Below are positions 52,224 to 61,528 of a stretch of DNA of 64,000 nucleotides, in pieces. The DNA is from Balneolaceae bacterium (GTDB lineage Bacteria; Bacteroidota; Rhodothermia; Balneolales; Balneolaceae): contig JAFIES010000048.1 in the NCBI GenBank assembly GCA_020832415.1, positions 80,197 to 144,196 of the forward strand. The letters are read 5' to 3'. Below the pieces are notes generated by a model. It had not been told where the DNA came from. It saw only the letters and a program-made list of their open reading frames with translations, and ran no database searches. A program made the translations under genes and the position numbers. Each line of letters begins with the position of its first letter. Positions within the stretch are counted from its first letter, which is position 1.

Positions 52224-53819
52224 GTGGCAGAAGAGACCAAAGAAACGGATAATGAAATACCCGAAAGCCAGGGCAGGGGAACACTTTTCGATAAATTTCT
52301 CAATGTAATTGAAAAGGCAGGTAATAAATTACCTGACCCGGCAATGCTATTCTTCTTTTTAATGATATTTGTCTGGGTGTTGTCGGCAGTTTTAGCTCCA
52401 TTCAGTTTTACGGAAATTGATCCGCGAACAGGTGAGCAGCTTGTTGTGGAAAGCCAGCTGACGGGAGAAAGTATGGCCGATTTTTTGGCCGGGATGATCA
52501 GAACGTTTGTTCTCTTTGCTCCATTGGGGATTGTTTTGGTAGCTATGCTCGGGGTTGGAGTAGCAGAACACTCCGGCTGGATTGATGCAGGGTTAAAGAA
52601 ACTACTTAATTTCACCCCAGCTTCCTTTTTAACACCAATGTTAATTTTTATAGCGATTGTTAGCCATACGGCTGCAGATGCAGGTTATGTTCTTGTAATA
52701 CCACTTGGAGGGGTGATATTTTATGCTGCCGGGAGGCATCCTCTTGCCGGTATTGCGGCTGCATTTGCCGGGGTGAGCGGTGGATTCTCGGCGAACTTTA
52801 TCCCCTCTGCGATTGATCCGCTTTTATCAAGCATTACCCTTGAAGCCGCAAGAATATTCGATCCGGCTTATACCATAAACCCTATCAATAACTGGTACTT
52901 TACCTCAGCTTCCTGTTTGCTTATTGTTGCAGTAGGTTGGTATATCACAGATAAAATTGTTGAACCTCGCCTGCAAGGCATTGAGGTTGATGGTGATGAA
53001 GATCAAATGCCTCAAATGGAGAAGGTAACAGATAAAGAGAGCCGTGCATTCTGGTATGGTTTCACCGCTATGATTGCAGGGATTATTGGCTTAATTGTCT
53101 GGGCCTGGCCGGAATCATCCGGATTAAGAGATCCAAACTGGACAAACCCCGAAGTAAGTTCATTGTTTTCACCCAATGCAGCTTTGATGCAGGCTATTGT
53201 TCCCCTGATATTTGTGTTACTTCTGATTCCCGGAGTTGTGTATGGTTATGCTTCAGGGAAGTATAAAAGCTCGAAAGATATGATCAACAATATGACCAAA
53301 TCGATGGAGAGTATGGGTTATTATATTGTAATGGCTTTCTTTTGCGCACTTTTTATTGATGCATTTAACCAATCAAACGTAGGTCTGTTGATCGCGGTAA
53401 AAGGAGCAAATGCTCTTGAGGCACTGGCTCTGCCCGGTCAGGTTACCATTGTGGGGATCATCTTCTTAAGTGCATTTGTGAATCTATTAGTGGGGTCAGC
53501 ATCAGCGAAGTGGTTATTGATTGCCCCAATCTTTGTGCCAATGCTTATGCAGCTGGGTATCTCGCCTGATTTAACCCAGGCCGCGTACCGAGTGGGTGAC
53601 TCTGTATCGAATATCATTACCCCGTTACTGCCTTATTTCCCACTTGTAGTGGTATTCTGTCAGCGCTATGTGAAGAATACAGGTATTGGAACTTTGATTT
53701 CGATGATGCTTCCTTACTCCATCATTTTCATGATAACATGGACAATATTCCTGCTGATCTACTGGGCTATAGGTATACCACTAAGTTTTGAAGCACCTTA
53801 TGTATATCCGGCACCGTAA
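52224..53819 (+). CDS. AbgT family transporter (GTG start)
   Basis: FLNVIEKAGNKLPDPAMLFFFLMIFVWVLSAVLAPF; SHTAADAGYVLVIPLGGVIFYAAGRHPLAGIAAAFAGVSGGFSANF; FVNLLVGSASAKWLLIAPIFVPMLMQLG. Confidence 0.92.
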   Translation: MAEETKETDNEIPESQGRGTLFDKFLNVIEKAGNKLPDPAMLFFFLMIFVWVLSAVLAPFSFTEIDPRTGEQLVVESQLTGESMADFLAGMIRTFVLFAPLGIVLVAMLGVGVAEHSGWIDAGLKKLLNFTPASFLTPMLIFIAIVSHTAADAGYVLVIPLGGVIFYAAGRHPLAGIAAAFAGVSGGFSANFIPSAIDPLLSSITLEAARIFDPAYTINPINNWYFTSASCLLIVAVGWYITDKIVEPRLQGIEVDGDEDQMPQMEKVTDKESRAFWYGFTAMIAGIIGLIVWAWPESSGLRDPNWTNPEVSSLFSPNAALMQAIVPLIFVLLLIPGVVYGYASGKYKSSKDMINNMTKSMESMGYYIVMAFFCALFIDAFNQSNVGLLIAVKGANALEALALPGQVTIVGIIFLSAFVNLLVGSASAKWLLIAPIFVPMLMQLGISPDLTQAAYRVGDSVSNIITPLLPYFPLVVVFCQRYVKNTGIGTLISMMLPYSIIFMITWTIFLLIYWAIGIPLSFEAPYVYPAP

Positions 53820-53847
53820 TAGTCTTGAGATTTGAGTATCGAGTATT

Positions 53848-53875
53848 AAGTATTGAGTAGTAACTCTCAATACTT
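53848..53875. repeat. Palindrome between convergent genes
   Basis: AAGTATTGAG (53848-53857) and CTCAATACTT (53866-53875), flanked by further aagtattaag/tacttgata-type units. Confidence 0.65.
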
Positions 53876-53899
53876 GATACTTAATGCTTACTACTACTC

Positions 53900-54199
53900 T
53901 TACTTCTTACTCCTCAACATCATCTCCTGAATAACTGTATCCAGAGGGATGTCTTTTTCAACAAGAAGTACCAGCAGATGGTAGATAAGATCAGCAGACT
54001 CATTCACCACTTCTGAGTCTTTTTTATTCTTGGAAGCTATGATCGTTTCTACAGCTTCTTCACCCAGTTTTTGAGCTATTTTATCGATTCCCTTTTTAAA
54101 GAGACGGGTTGAGTACGATCCTTTCGGCAAATCTTTTTTTCGCTGTATGAGCAGCCGTTCGAGATCGTATAAAAATTCAATTTCTTCTTTGGTAGCCAT
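53900..54199 (-). CDS. hisE: Phosphoribosyl-ATP pyrophosphatase, HisE only (no HisI domain)
   Basis: LGEEAVETIIASKNKKDSEVVNESADLIYHLLVLL. Confidence 0.92.
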   Translation of the reverse strand: MATKEEIEFLYDLERLLIQRKKDLPKGSYSTRLFKKGIDKIAQKLGEEAVETIIASKNKKDSEVVNESADLIYHLLVLLVEKDIPLDTVIQEMMLRSKK

Positions 54200-54209
54200 A
54201 AATGATTTA

Positions 54210-54983
54210 TTAATCTAAAATTTCAGTGACAAAGCGAACGGGAATACCCGCATCCGCCATCCTTTTTTTCAATGTTTGAATTTCAATTTCTCTGAAATGG
54301 AATATACTTGCAGCCAGTACGGCATCAGCTTTGCCTTTTTGTATTGCATCGCAACAGTGCTGTATGGTTCCGGCACCGCCACTTGCAATTACCGGTATAG
54401 TGATCAGTTTGTTTACCTCTGCCAGTAATTCGAGATCAAAACCCGATTTGGTTCCGTCGCGATCCATACTGGTGAGCAGAATTTCGCCTGCGCCCAGCTC
54501 TTGCGTTCTTTTAATCCATTCGAGTGCGTTAAGGCCGGTAGGCTCTGAACCTCCTTTCACAAATACTTCCCAATGGCTGCCTGTTTTTTTTGCATCAACG
54601 GCAGCTACTACAGCCTGCGACCCAAATGCATCGGATGCACGGGTTATCAAATCAGGATTGCGAACAATGGCGCTGTTCAGGGAGACTTTATCTGCCCCGG
54701 CTTTTAAGATCTCTTCGATTTCATCAACCGACTTAATACCGCCGCCCACGGTAAACGGTATACTGATTTCCCTCGCAATATCTTCCACAAGCTTTACCAA
54801 AGTTCTTCGTTTCTCTTTTGTAGCGGTGATATCGAGAAATACGAGTTCATCGGCACCTTCATTGGTGTAGCGACGGGCAAGTTCGATGGGATCGCCCGCA
54901 TCACGAAGGCCGATAAAGTTCACCCCTTTAACGGTTCGTCCGTCTTTAATGTCGAGGCAAGGTATAATTCGTTTTGTGAGCAT
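54210..54983 (-). CDS. hisF: Imidazole glycerol phosphate synthase subunit HisF
   Basis: [64 protein letters not shown]. Confidence 0.96.
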   Translation of the reverse strand: MLTKRIIPCLDIKDGRTVKGVNFIGLRDAGDPIELARRYTNEGADELVFLDITATKEKRRTLVKLVEDIAREISIPFTVGGGIKSVDEIEEILKAGADKVSLNSAIVRNPDLITRASDAFGSQAVVAAVDAKKTGSHWEVFVKGGSEPTGLNALEWIKRTQELGAGEILLTSMDRDGTKSGFDLELLAEVNKLITIPVIASGGAGTIQHCCDAIQKGKADAVLAASIFHFREIEIQTLKKRMADAGIPVRFVTEILD

Positions 54984-55120
54984 ATTTTTAATCAGCATCA
55001 AAGATAAAAAGAATAATCAGAAAGATTACATATAGTTTGCTCAGAGATATAGGTATATGCAACTTCTTATGTGTATATAGTATAAATCAATGGGATTCAT
55101 CCACATTAAACAGAGATTAG

Positions 55121-56389
55121 GTGAAACAGATGCTAACAGCAAAAAAATGGTCTTTAATTGTTACAATTTTAATTTTCATACTGGCCATAGCCTGCAATAA
55201 CAGCGTAGTTGGCCCCGACGGCCCTTCCGGGGAGTTACCGCGTGATTTAACACCACAGGAGAAGCTGCTGATTGAAGCAGATCAGCAATTCAGCTACGAT
55301 ATTTTTAAAAGAACGGTAGCGTTCGATAGCGATGAAGAGAACCTGATGATCTCTCCCTTAAGTATCTCTATGGCCCTTGCGATGACACTGAACGGTGCGC
55401 AGGGCGATACATATGATGAAATGCGGGAAGCTCTTTATCTGAACGGACTGGAGACAGATGAGATTAACAGGGCTTTTCAGTCACTTACTGAGCTGCTTAC
55501 AACAGCCGATCGCAGTGTGACAATAAAAATTGCCAACTCCATCTGGCACAGAAACGGGCTGCCCGTCGAAGAGGAATTTCTTGACAGAATGAGGGAATTC
55601 TTTGATGCGCGCATTGAAGGCCTCGATTTCAGTGATCCTTCAGCACCCGATGTGATTAATGCATGGGTAAAAGAAAATACAGAAGGGTTGATTGAGGAAA
55701 TTGTTGAAGAGATTGAACCACACATTGTTATGTATCTCATCAATGCGCTCTATTTTAAGGGAGACTGGCTACGGCCGTTCGATACCGATGATACCCGAAG
55801 AGCAGAGTTCAAATTAGAAACCGGCGGAACCGTACAGACAGACATGATGCACCAGGAGGGTAAATTTGCGCTCTATTTCTCAGAGGATGTACAAATGGTT
55901 GAAATTCCTTATGGCGACAGCCTTTTTTCAATGACTGTTTTGATGCCGGCAGACGCTGATATGCCGATTAACCAATTTATTGATGAGCACATTACAGCCG
56001 GTAACCTTACATCATGGAGGGCAAATATGTCTGTGGATTCCAGGGATATTACGCTTCAGTTGCCAAAATTTGAATTTGAGTACGAAATCGAATACAACGA
56101 CATCCTGAAATCCATGGGAATTGTGAAGGCATTTAGTGAGTGGGAAGCCAATCTTAAAGGTATTGCCGATGTGTCACCACAAAATCTCTTCATTGACCAT
56201 GTTAAACACAAAACATTTATCCGGGTTGATGAGGAGGGGACAGAGGCAGCCGCTGTAACGAGTGTAGGTGTTGGTATTACCTCAATGCCGCCACAAATGA
56301 TTGTTGACAGGCCGTTTGTCTTTATCATCCATGAAAGAGAGAGCGGTACAAACTTGTTTATGGGTAAAGTGTCAAATCCGGCACTGTAA
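55121..56389 (+). CDS. Serpin family protease-inhibitor lipoprotein (GTG at 55121 or ATG at 55130)
   Basis: Lipobox ILAIACN; NLMISPLSISMALAMTLNGAQGDTYDEM; VMYLINALYFKGDWLRPFD; hinge DEEGTEAAAVTS; DRPFVFIIHERESGTNLFMGKVSNP. Confidence 0.95.
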   Translation: MKQMLTAKKWSLIVTILIFILAIACNNSVVGPDGPSGELPRDLTPQEKLLIEADQQFSYDIFKRTVAFDSDEENLMISPLSISMALAMTLNGAQGDTYDEMREALYLNGLETDEINRAFQSLTELLTTADRSVTIKIANSIWHRNGLPVEEEFLDRMREFFDARIEGLDFSDPSAPDVINAWVKENTEGLIEEIVEEIEPHIVMYLINALYFKGDWLRPFDTDDTRRAEFKLETGGTVQTDMMHQEGKFALYFSEDVQMVEIPYGDSLFSMTVLMPADADMPINQFIDEHITAGNLTSWRANMSVDSRDITLQLPKFEFEYEIEYNDILKSMGIVKAFSEWEANLKGIADVSPQNLFIDHVKHKTFIRVDEEGTEAAAVTSVGVGITSMPPQMIVDRPFVFIIHERESGTNLFMGKVSNPAL

Positions 56390-56404
56390 CCGGCCAGCCG
56401 GTCA

Positions 56405-57121
56405 CTATCTGTTCAGGTTCATCATCTCATCAAGGCGTATGTGTCCTTCGTAATACGCCTTGCCAACTACTACACCGTACATACCAATTGCATTTACGCG
56501 AACAAGATCATCAAGCTTTGACACGCCACCGGAAGCGATCCAGTTAACATCGGGAAAGCGATTTTGAAGGTCTTTGTACATCTCAAAGTTGGGTCCGCTC
56601 AGCATGCCATCCCGGGCAATATCCGTACTTAAAACTGTTTGAAGCCCGGCTTCAATCATAGGATTCAGAAAATCTTCTATCGGTTTATCTGATGTCTCCA
56701 GCCAGCCGCCAAAAGCGAGCTTTCCATCTTTCAGATCAAGACCGAGAATCATTTGATCGGGGTGATCACTGATTGCCTGCAACCAATCATCGGGCTTTTT
56801 CACAACCATGGATGAGCAGATGATACCGCTTAAGCCAGCATCAAGAAGAGTGTCAATATCTTCACGCGAACGCACTCCGCCACCTGTTTGCACCGATAGC
56901 CCAATCTCATTAATGATACTTTTTATGATGGGCAGGTTTTCAAACTTCCCGCTTTTTGCGCCATTCAGATCCACTACGTGAATATGGGAAAACCCGGCTG
57001 CTTTAAACTTCGCAGCTTCATCAAGAGCGTTGTGGTTGTAAACAGTTTTCTTTGAATAGTCACCTTTCTGCAGGCGCACAACCTGTCCGTCAAGCAGGTC
57101 GATGGCGGGTATTATTTTCAT
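56405..57121 (-). CDS. hisA: Phosphoribosylformimino-5-aminoimidazole carboxamide ribotide isomerase
   Basis: MKIIPAIDLLDGQVVRLQKGDY; VQTGGGVRSREDIDTLLDAGL; IASGGVSKLDDL. Confidence 0.95.
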   Translation of the reverse strand: MKIIPAIDLLDGQVVRLQKGDYSKKTVYNHNALDEAAKFKAAGFSHIHVVDLNGAKSGKFENLPIIKSIINEIGLSVQTGGGVRSREDIDTLLDAGLSGIICSSMVVKKPDDWLQAISDHPDQMILGLDLKDGKLAFGGWLETSDKPIEDFLNPMIEAGLQTVLSTDIARDGMLSGPNFEMYKDLQNRFPDVNWIASGGVSKLDDLVRVNAIGMYGVVVGKAYYEGHIRLDEMMNLNR

Positions 57122-57161
57122 CAGATTTGTAATTGAAGCCGGGGTTTAAACTCTAACAAAA

Positions 57162-57333
57162 CGTGAGTTCGATATAACATATAGAAAGAATCGTCAGTTA
57201 GAGCGCAGTCCCGACGTTTTTCAGGAGGGACGAAGTCGAAAACTCATATTTCGACTTCTCCCGATTGAACTGCATCGGGATGCGCTCAATATGACGGATT
57301 CAGTCATATTGTTCATTTTATATCGAACTCACG
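57162..57333. mobile_element. 172-bp MITE-like foldback element with 15-bp perfect terminal inverted repeats
   Basis: CGTGAGTTCGATATA (57162-57176) / TATATCGAACTCACG (57319-57333), plus internal near-perfect complementarity (gtcagttagagcgcagtcccga / tcgggatgcgctcaatatgac; gggacgaagtcgaaa / tttcgacttctccc). Confidence 0.7.
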
Positions 57334-57416
57334 ATAACAAAAGTACAAAAACGATCAGCTAATAACTGATGAAAATAAAAAAAAGAAGCAAAGCGTACAT
57401 TAACAGAACGTAGCTT

Positions 57417-58040
57417 TCAAACAGTGCCTGAAGCCTTTTTCTCGCTTTCTTGGTAGACAAGATTCAGAAAATTCTGAAGAAGCAGTGAGCCAACCTGACC
57501 CGATTTTTCGGGATGAAACTGCACGCCCATAAAGTTGTCTTTGGCAACAACGGCTGCAAAATCCTTAATATAATTGCAGGATGCGAGTGTAAATTCGTTT
57601 GTAGGCGCATAGTAGCCATGCACGTAGTACAAAAACTGCTTGTTACCAATGCCGGTTATCAGGGGATGGTCTATAAGAGGATTGAATTGGTTCCAGCCCA
57701 TATGGGGAACTTTAGCCTGTGAAGAGTCAAACTTTTTAAGCCTTCCGGGAATAATTCCAAGTGTTTTACAATCGCCCTCTTCTGATGACTCAAACAGTAA
57801 CTGCATTCCAAGGCAGATACCCAAGACAGGTTTTTTGGTGTTTTTGATCCAAACATCAAGATCTTTTGCACGCAGATCATCCATCGCAGCGGCAGCGTGC
57901 CCCACACCGGGAAAAATAATAGCATCTGCTTTATCCAGCTCTTCAGAGTTGTTGGATACAAAATACTCTGCACCAAGCCTTGCCAGTGCATTTTCAACAG
58001 ATGCCAGATTTCCGGCTTTATATTTAATAATTCCTATCAT
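57417..58040 (-). CDS. hisH: Imidazole glycerol phosphate synthase subunit HisH (likely ATG at 58040)
   Basis: MIGIIKYKAGNLASVENAL; IIFPGVGHAAAAM; VLGICLGMQLLFESSEEG; GVQFHPEKSGQVG. Confidence 0.95.
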   Translation of the reverse strand: MIGIIKYKAGNLASVENALARLGAEYFVSNNSEELDKADAIIFPGVGHAAAAMDDLRAKDLDVWIKNTKKPVLGICLGMQLLFESSEEGDCKTLGIIPGRLKKFDSSQAKVPHMGWNQFNPLIDHPLITGIGNKQFLYYVHGYYAPTNEFTLASCNYIKDFAAVVAKDNFMGVQFHPEKSGQVGSLLLQNFLNLVYQESEKKASGTV

Positions 58041-58090
58041 TGTTGTATTTAGTGAAAGGTGAGAAGGCAAACGTGAAAAGTTACCCAATG

Positions 58091-58161
58091 TCATTCTGAA
58101 TCTGATTCATAATTCCCCAACCGATTTGTTGTCAAGAGATTTTTCTATGTATTCAGAATGA
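58091..58161. repeat. Foldback repeat between hisB and hisH
   Basis: TCATTCTGAAT (58091-58101) / ATTCAGAATGA (58151-58161), 11-bp perfect inverted repeat. Confidence 0.6.
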
Positions 58162-58180
58162 TCGAGTCAACTACTTTTTC

Positions 58181-58205
58181 TTTTGCCTTTTGCCTTTTGC
58201 CTTTT
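58181..58205. repeat. Heptameric short tandem repeat (TTTTGCC)x3.5
   Basis: ttttgccttttgccttttgcctttt. Confidence 0.85.
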
Positions 58206-58208
58206 CAC

Positions 58209-59087
58209 TCAAATTGTTCCTTTTGTTGAGGGGAGAATGCCCATAATTCGTTCATTTCGGCTGATTGAAAATCGTAATGCTTTCGCAAAACCTTTGAACA
58301 CAGCTTCTATAACATGATGTTCATTTTTTCCATCCGCTTTAACATGCAACGTAGCTTTGGCGTTCATTGCTAATGTATAAAAAAAGTGTTCGAGCATTTC
58401 GGTTGGGAAATCTCCCACATATTCCCGTTTAAGAGGTACATCCCAGACAAGGTAGGGTCGGTCGGAAAGGTCGATAGCAACCGTGGCTTGCGCCTCATCC
58501 ATGGGGAGAACAAATCCGTATCGCTGGATTCCGGCTTTATTATCAGATATTGCCTGCCGAATGGCCTGGCCGAGCGCAATTGCAGTATCCTCAATGGTAT
58601 GGTGCTCATCCACTTCCAAATCACCAATACAGGTCAGAACTATGTCTATAAGGCCATGCCGTGCAATTTGATCGAGCATGTGATCGAAGAAATGTATCCC
58701 GGTTTTGATGGTACTTTTACCGGTTCCATCAAGGTTGATGGAAATATCAATTTTCGTCTCCTTGGTATCACGTTTGATTGACGCTTTTCGAACAGGGAAT
58801 AAAATATTTTGAGCAAGCTCTTTCCATGAGTTACCAGATGCAAGCAGGTTCCCCTCAGAAACAAACGAGTAGTCTCCGTTTTTTTGAATGATCGCTTCCT
58901 CTTTGCCATCGGTGCTAATGATACCCTCATTTTCGAGTAGATTTTTCTGCTCGGGTGATAGCGCTGAAACATCAAATTTCAGTTTGTAATTGTGCCGAAT
59001 CAGATAGCCCATGCCAAAAAGAGCAGTTGGGGGGAGCAAGTTTGGATTTTCACTATTAAGTGCGCTCTGTTCGATTAAAATTATCAT
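58209..59087 (-). CDS. hisB: Imidazoleglycerol-phosphate dehydratase with atypical N-terminal extension of about 97 aa
   Basis: RDTKETKIDISINLDGTGKSTIKTGIHFFDHMLDQIARHG; DEHHTIEDTAIALGQA; start codon overlaps the hisC stop (ATGA). Confidence 0.94.
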   Translation of the reverse strand: MIILIEQSALNSENPNLLPPTALFGMGYLIRHNYKLKFDVSALSPEQKNLLENEGIISTDGKEEAIIQKNGDYSFVSEGNLLASGNSWKELAQNILFPVRKASIKRDTKETKIDISINLDGTGKSTIKTGIHFFDHMLDQIARHGLIDIVLTCIGDLEVDEHHTIEDTAIALGQAIRQAISDNKAGIQRYGFVLPMDEAQATVAIDLSDRPYLVWDVPLKREYVGDFPTEMLEHFFYTLAMNAKATLHVKADGKNEHHVIEAVFKGFAKALRFSISRNERIMGILPSTKGTI

Positions 59088-60142
59088 GCAAGAACCTCTT
59101 TTAGGGTTTTTAAAAATCGGATGTTTTCATCGGGCATGCCAATGGTTACGCGAAGGCAGTTTTCGCAGAGAGGCTCGTTGCCACGATAGCGAACAATGAT
59201 GCCTTTTTCTGCAAGCTTTCTATACACTTCCTCTGCATTTTTGATTTTAAAAAGCAGAAAGTTTGAATCGGATGGATATACTTTTTCAACATCTTCTGCA
59301 TGCCTTAGCTGCTCAGCAACATATTGCCGATCTTCTCTGATTTTATTCAGGTTGAATTTCATAAGATCCATAGCATCAAATGCCTGTAAGGCAACATCTG
59401 CAGTAAGCTTGTTGATATTATACGGAGCTTTAACCTTCAGCATATATTGAATGATCTCCGGGTTGGCAATGGCTATCCCTAACCGGATGCCGGCCAGGCC
59501 GAATGATTTTGAGAACGTTTGAAGCACAACAAGATTGGGATATTGCTGAACCAATGCAGCCATCGACTCCTGCCTGCTAAAATCGATGTAGGCTTCATCT
59601 ACTACAACGATTCCGGGAAATGCAGCGATCAGCTTAAGCATATCGGTGCGCTTTAGATCGTTGGATGTCGGATTGTTTGGAGAACAGAGGAAAAGCAATT
59701 TTACAGATTCATCAGCAGCGGCCAGTACATCTTCGGTTCGAAGCTGAAATTTCTCATCGAGTAAAACTTCCTTCACCTTCACATCATTTATGGATGCAGA
59801 AACTTTGTACATGCCATATGTTGGCGGGGTGGTGATGACAGAATCACTTCCCGGATTGCAGAAAATTCTCATCAGCAAATCAATCGGCTCATCACTGCCA
59901 ACACCAAGGAATATGTTTTCAAAATCCACACCACGCCAGGCTGCAATCTTTTTACGAAGCTCATTTTGCACAGGGCTTGGATATCTGTGCAGATGGAGAG
60001 AATTTCTAACCGGAGCCCCGAGGCTGTTTTCATTCGCATCGAGAAGAAGTCCCGAGTCGAAATCATCGCGCGCGCTTCGGTACGGTTTTAATTTTCGGAT
60101 ATTTTCCCGGACAAGGGATTCAATATTGATGGATTTGGGCAT
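59084..60142 (-). CDS. hisC: Histidinol-phosphate aminotransferase
   Basis: NPTSNDLKRTDMLKLIAAFPGIVVVDEAYIDFS; LQTFSKSFGLAGIRLG. Confidence 0.95.
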   Translation of the reverse strand: MPKSINIESLVRENIRKLKPYRSARDDFDSGLLLDANENSLGAPVRNSLHLHRYPSPVQNELRKKIAAWRGVDFENIFLGVGSDEPIDLLMRIFCNPGSDSVITTPPTYGMYKVSASINDVKVKEVLLDEKFQLRTEDVLAAADESVKLLFLCSPNNPTSNDLKRTDMLKLIAAFPGIVVVDEAYIDFSRQESMAALVQQYPNLVVLQTFSKSFGLAGIRLGIAIANPEIIQYMLKVKAPYNINKLTADVALQAFDAMDLMKFNLNKIREDRQYVAEQLRHAEDVEKVYPSDSNFLLFKIKNAEEVYRKLAEKGIIVRYRGNEPLCENCLRVTIGMPDENIRFLKTLKEVLA

Positions 60143-60205
60143 TAGATAAATCGTTTAAATAATTCAGGTAATTAATACCAAGTTCTACCCCTTTTCAATG
60201 AGGGG

Positions 60206-61525
60206 TTATTCTTCAGCTGCATGTAACTTTTTCAACCTAACACTAACTGCATTCTTGTGGGCATCCAGCCCTTCAATTTCAGCGAGTGTTTCAACGGTTG
60301 GGCCTAAATTTTTGAGACCCGTTTTACTGATTTTTTGCATGGTAATATATTTCTGAAAACTTTGCAGTGAAACCCCGCTGTACATTCGTGCATAGCCATA
60401 TGTTGGCAGTGTATGGTTGGTTCCTGAAGCGTAATCTCCCATGCTTTCAGGTGTCCATTGGCCAATAAAAACAGACCCGGCATTTTCAACATGCTCAGCA
60501 AGTTTGTCAGCATTTTTTGTATTGATAATGAGATGCTCAGGCGCGTATCTGTTCGAAAATTCCATTGCTTCACCGGTGGATTGAACCACTACTGTAAAGC
60601 TGTTTTTCAGGGCATCTTTCGCGAACTCTTTTCTCGGTAGTTTTTCAAGCTGAATTTCAACAGCCGAATTGATTGCATCGAAATCTGCTTTTTTTGTGAT
60701 TACCAAAACCACCTGGCTATCCGATCCATGTTCTGCCTGGGATAGCAAATCGGCTGCGATAAAGTCTGGATCTGCGGTTTCATCAGCAATAACCAAAACT
60801 TCAGACGGGCCTGCGGGCATATCAATCGAAACCATCGCTTCACTATTTTGGAGGATCATTTTCGCGGCCGTTACATATTGGTTTCCCGGGCCAAAGAGTT
60901 TATCAACCTTTGGGATTGATTCTGTTCCAAATGCCATGCCCGCTATAGCTTGCGCACCTCCCGCTTTTACAACCGCGGCGGCACCAATTTTTTGCGCAAT
61001 GTAGAGTATTGATTCGGGGATATTTCCGGAACTGTCGGGCGGAGTTGCAATCACGATGGTTTTGCAGCCAGCAACAAGTGCCGGCACTCCAAGCATCATG
61101 GTGGTAGAGGGCAGGGGTGCTGTCCCTCCGGGAATGTAGAGGCCAACCCGTTCTATCGGTTTGGCTACCCTATGGCAAATAACGCCCTTCATCGTCTGTA
61201 CCCTTAAATCGGCCGAAAACTGCTCCCTGTGAAACTTGAATATGTTGCTTAATGCCCGGTCAATAGCATCTTTAATTTTTGGCGATAATGTAACCGATAC
61301 AGCAGAAGGGTCTATTGTAAGCGGATCCGGATCAATTCCGTCAAATTTCTTCGTGTATTTCCGGATTGCAGAATCGCCGTTTTTTTCCACATCATCCAGA
61401 ATTGGCTGAACCTGGCCAAACACTGCAGAAAAGTCCATTTTAGGACGTTTGATCAAATCATCAATTTGCGATGGTGTGAGAGATGAGTAGTTGTATATTT
61501 TCATTTTTGGCAGACTAATCCTCAA
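60206..61525 (-). CDS. hisD: Histidinol dehydrogenase
   Basis: [80 protein letters not shown]. Confidence 0.96.
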   Translation of the reverse strand: MRISLPKMKIYNYSSLTPSQIDDLIKRPKMDFSAVFGQVQPILDDVEKNGDSAIRKYTKKFDGIDPDPLTIDPSAVSVTLSPKIKDAIDRALSNIFKFHREQFSADLRVQTMKGVICHRVAKPIERVGLYIPGGTAPLPSTTMMLGVPALVAGCKTIVIATPPDSSGNIPESILYIAQKIGAAAVVKAGGAQAIAGMAFGTESIPKVDKLFGPGNQYVTAAKMILQNSEAMVSIDMPAGPSEVLVIADETADPDFIAADLLSQAEHGSDSQVVLVITKKADFDAINSAVEIQLEKLPRKEFAKDALKNSFTVVVQSTGEAMEFSNRYAPEHLIINTKNADKLAEHVENAGSVFIGQWTPESMGDYASGTNHTLPTYGYARMYSGVSLQSFQKYITMQKISKTGLKNLGPTVETLAEIEGLDAHKNAVSVRLKKLHAAEE

Positions 61526-61528
61526 ATA

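Noticed and set aside
57162-57333. Insertion sequence
   Set aside because: Only 172 bp, no transposase ORF; at most a non-autonomous MITE-like element.
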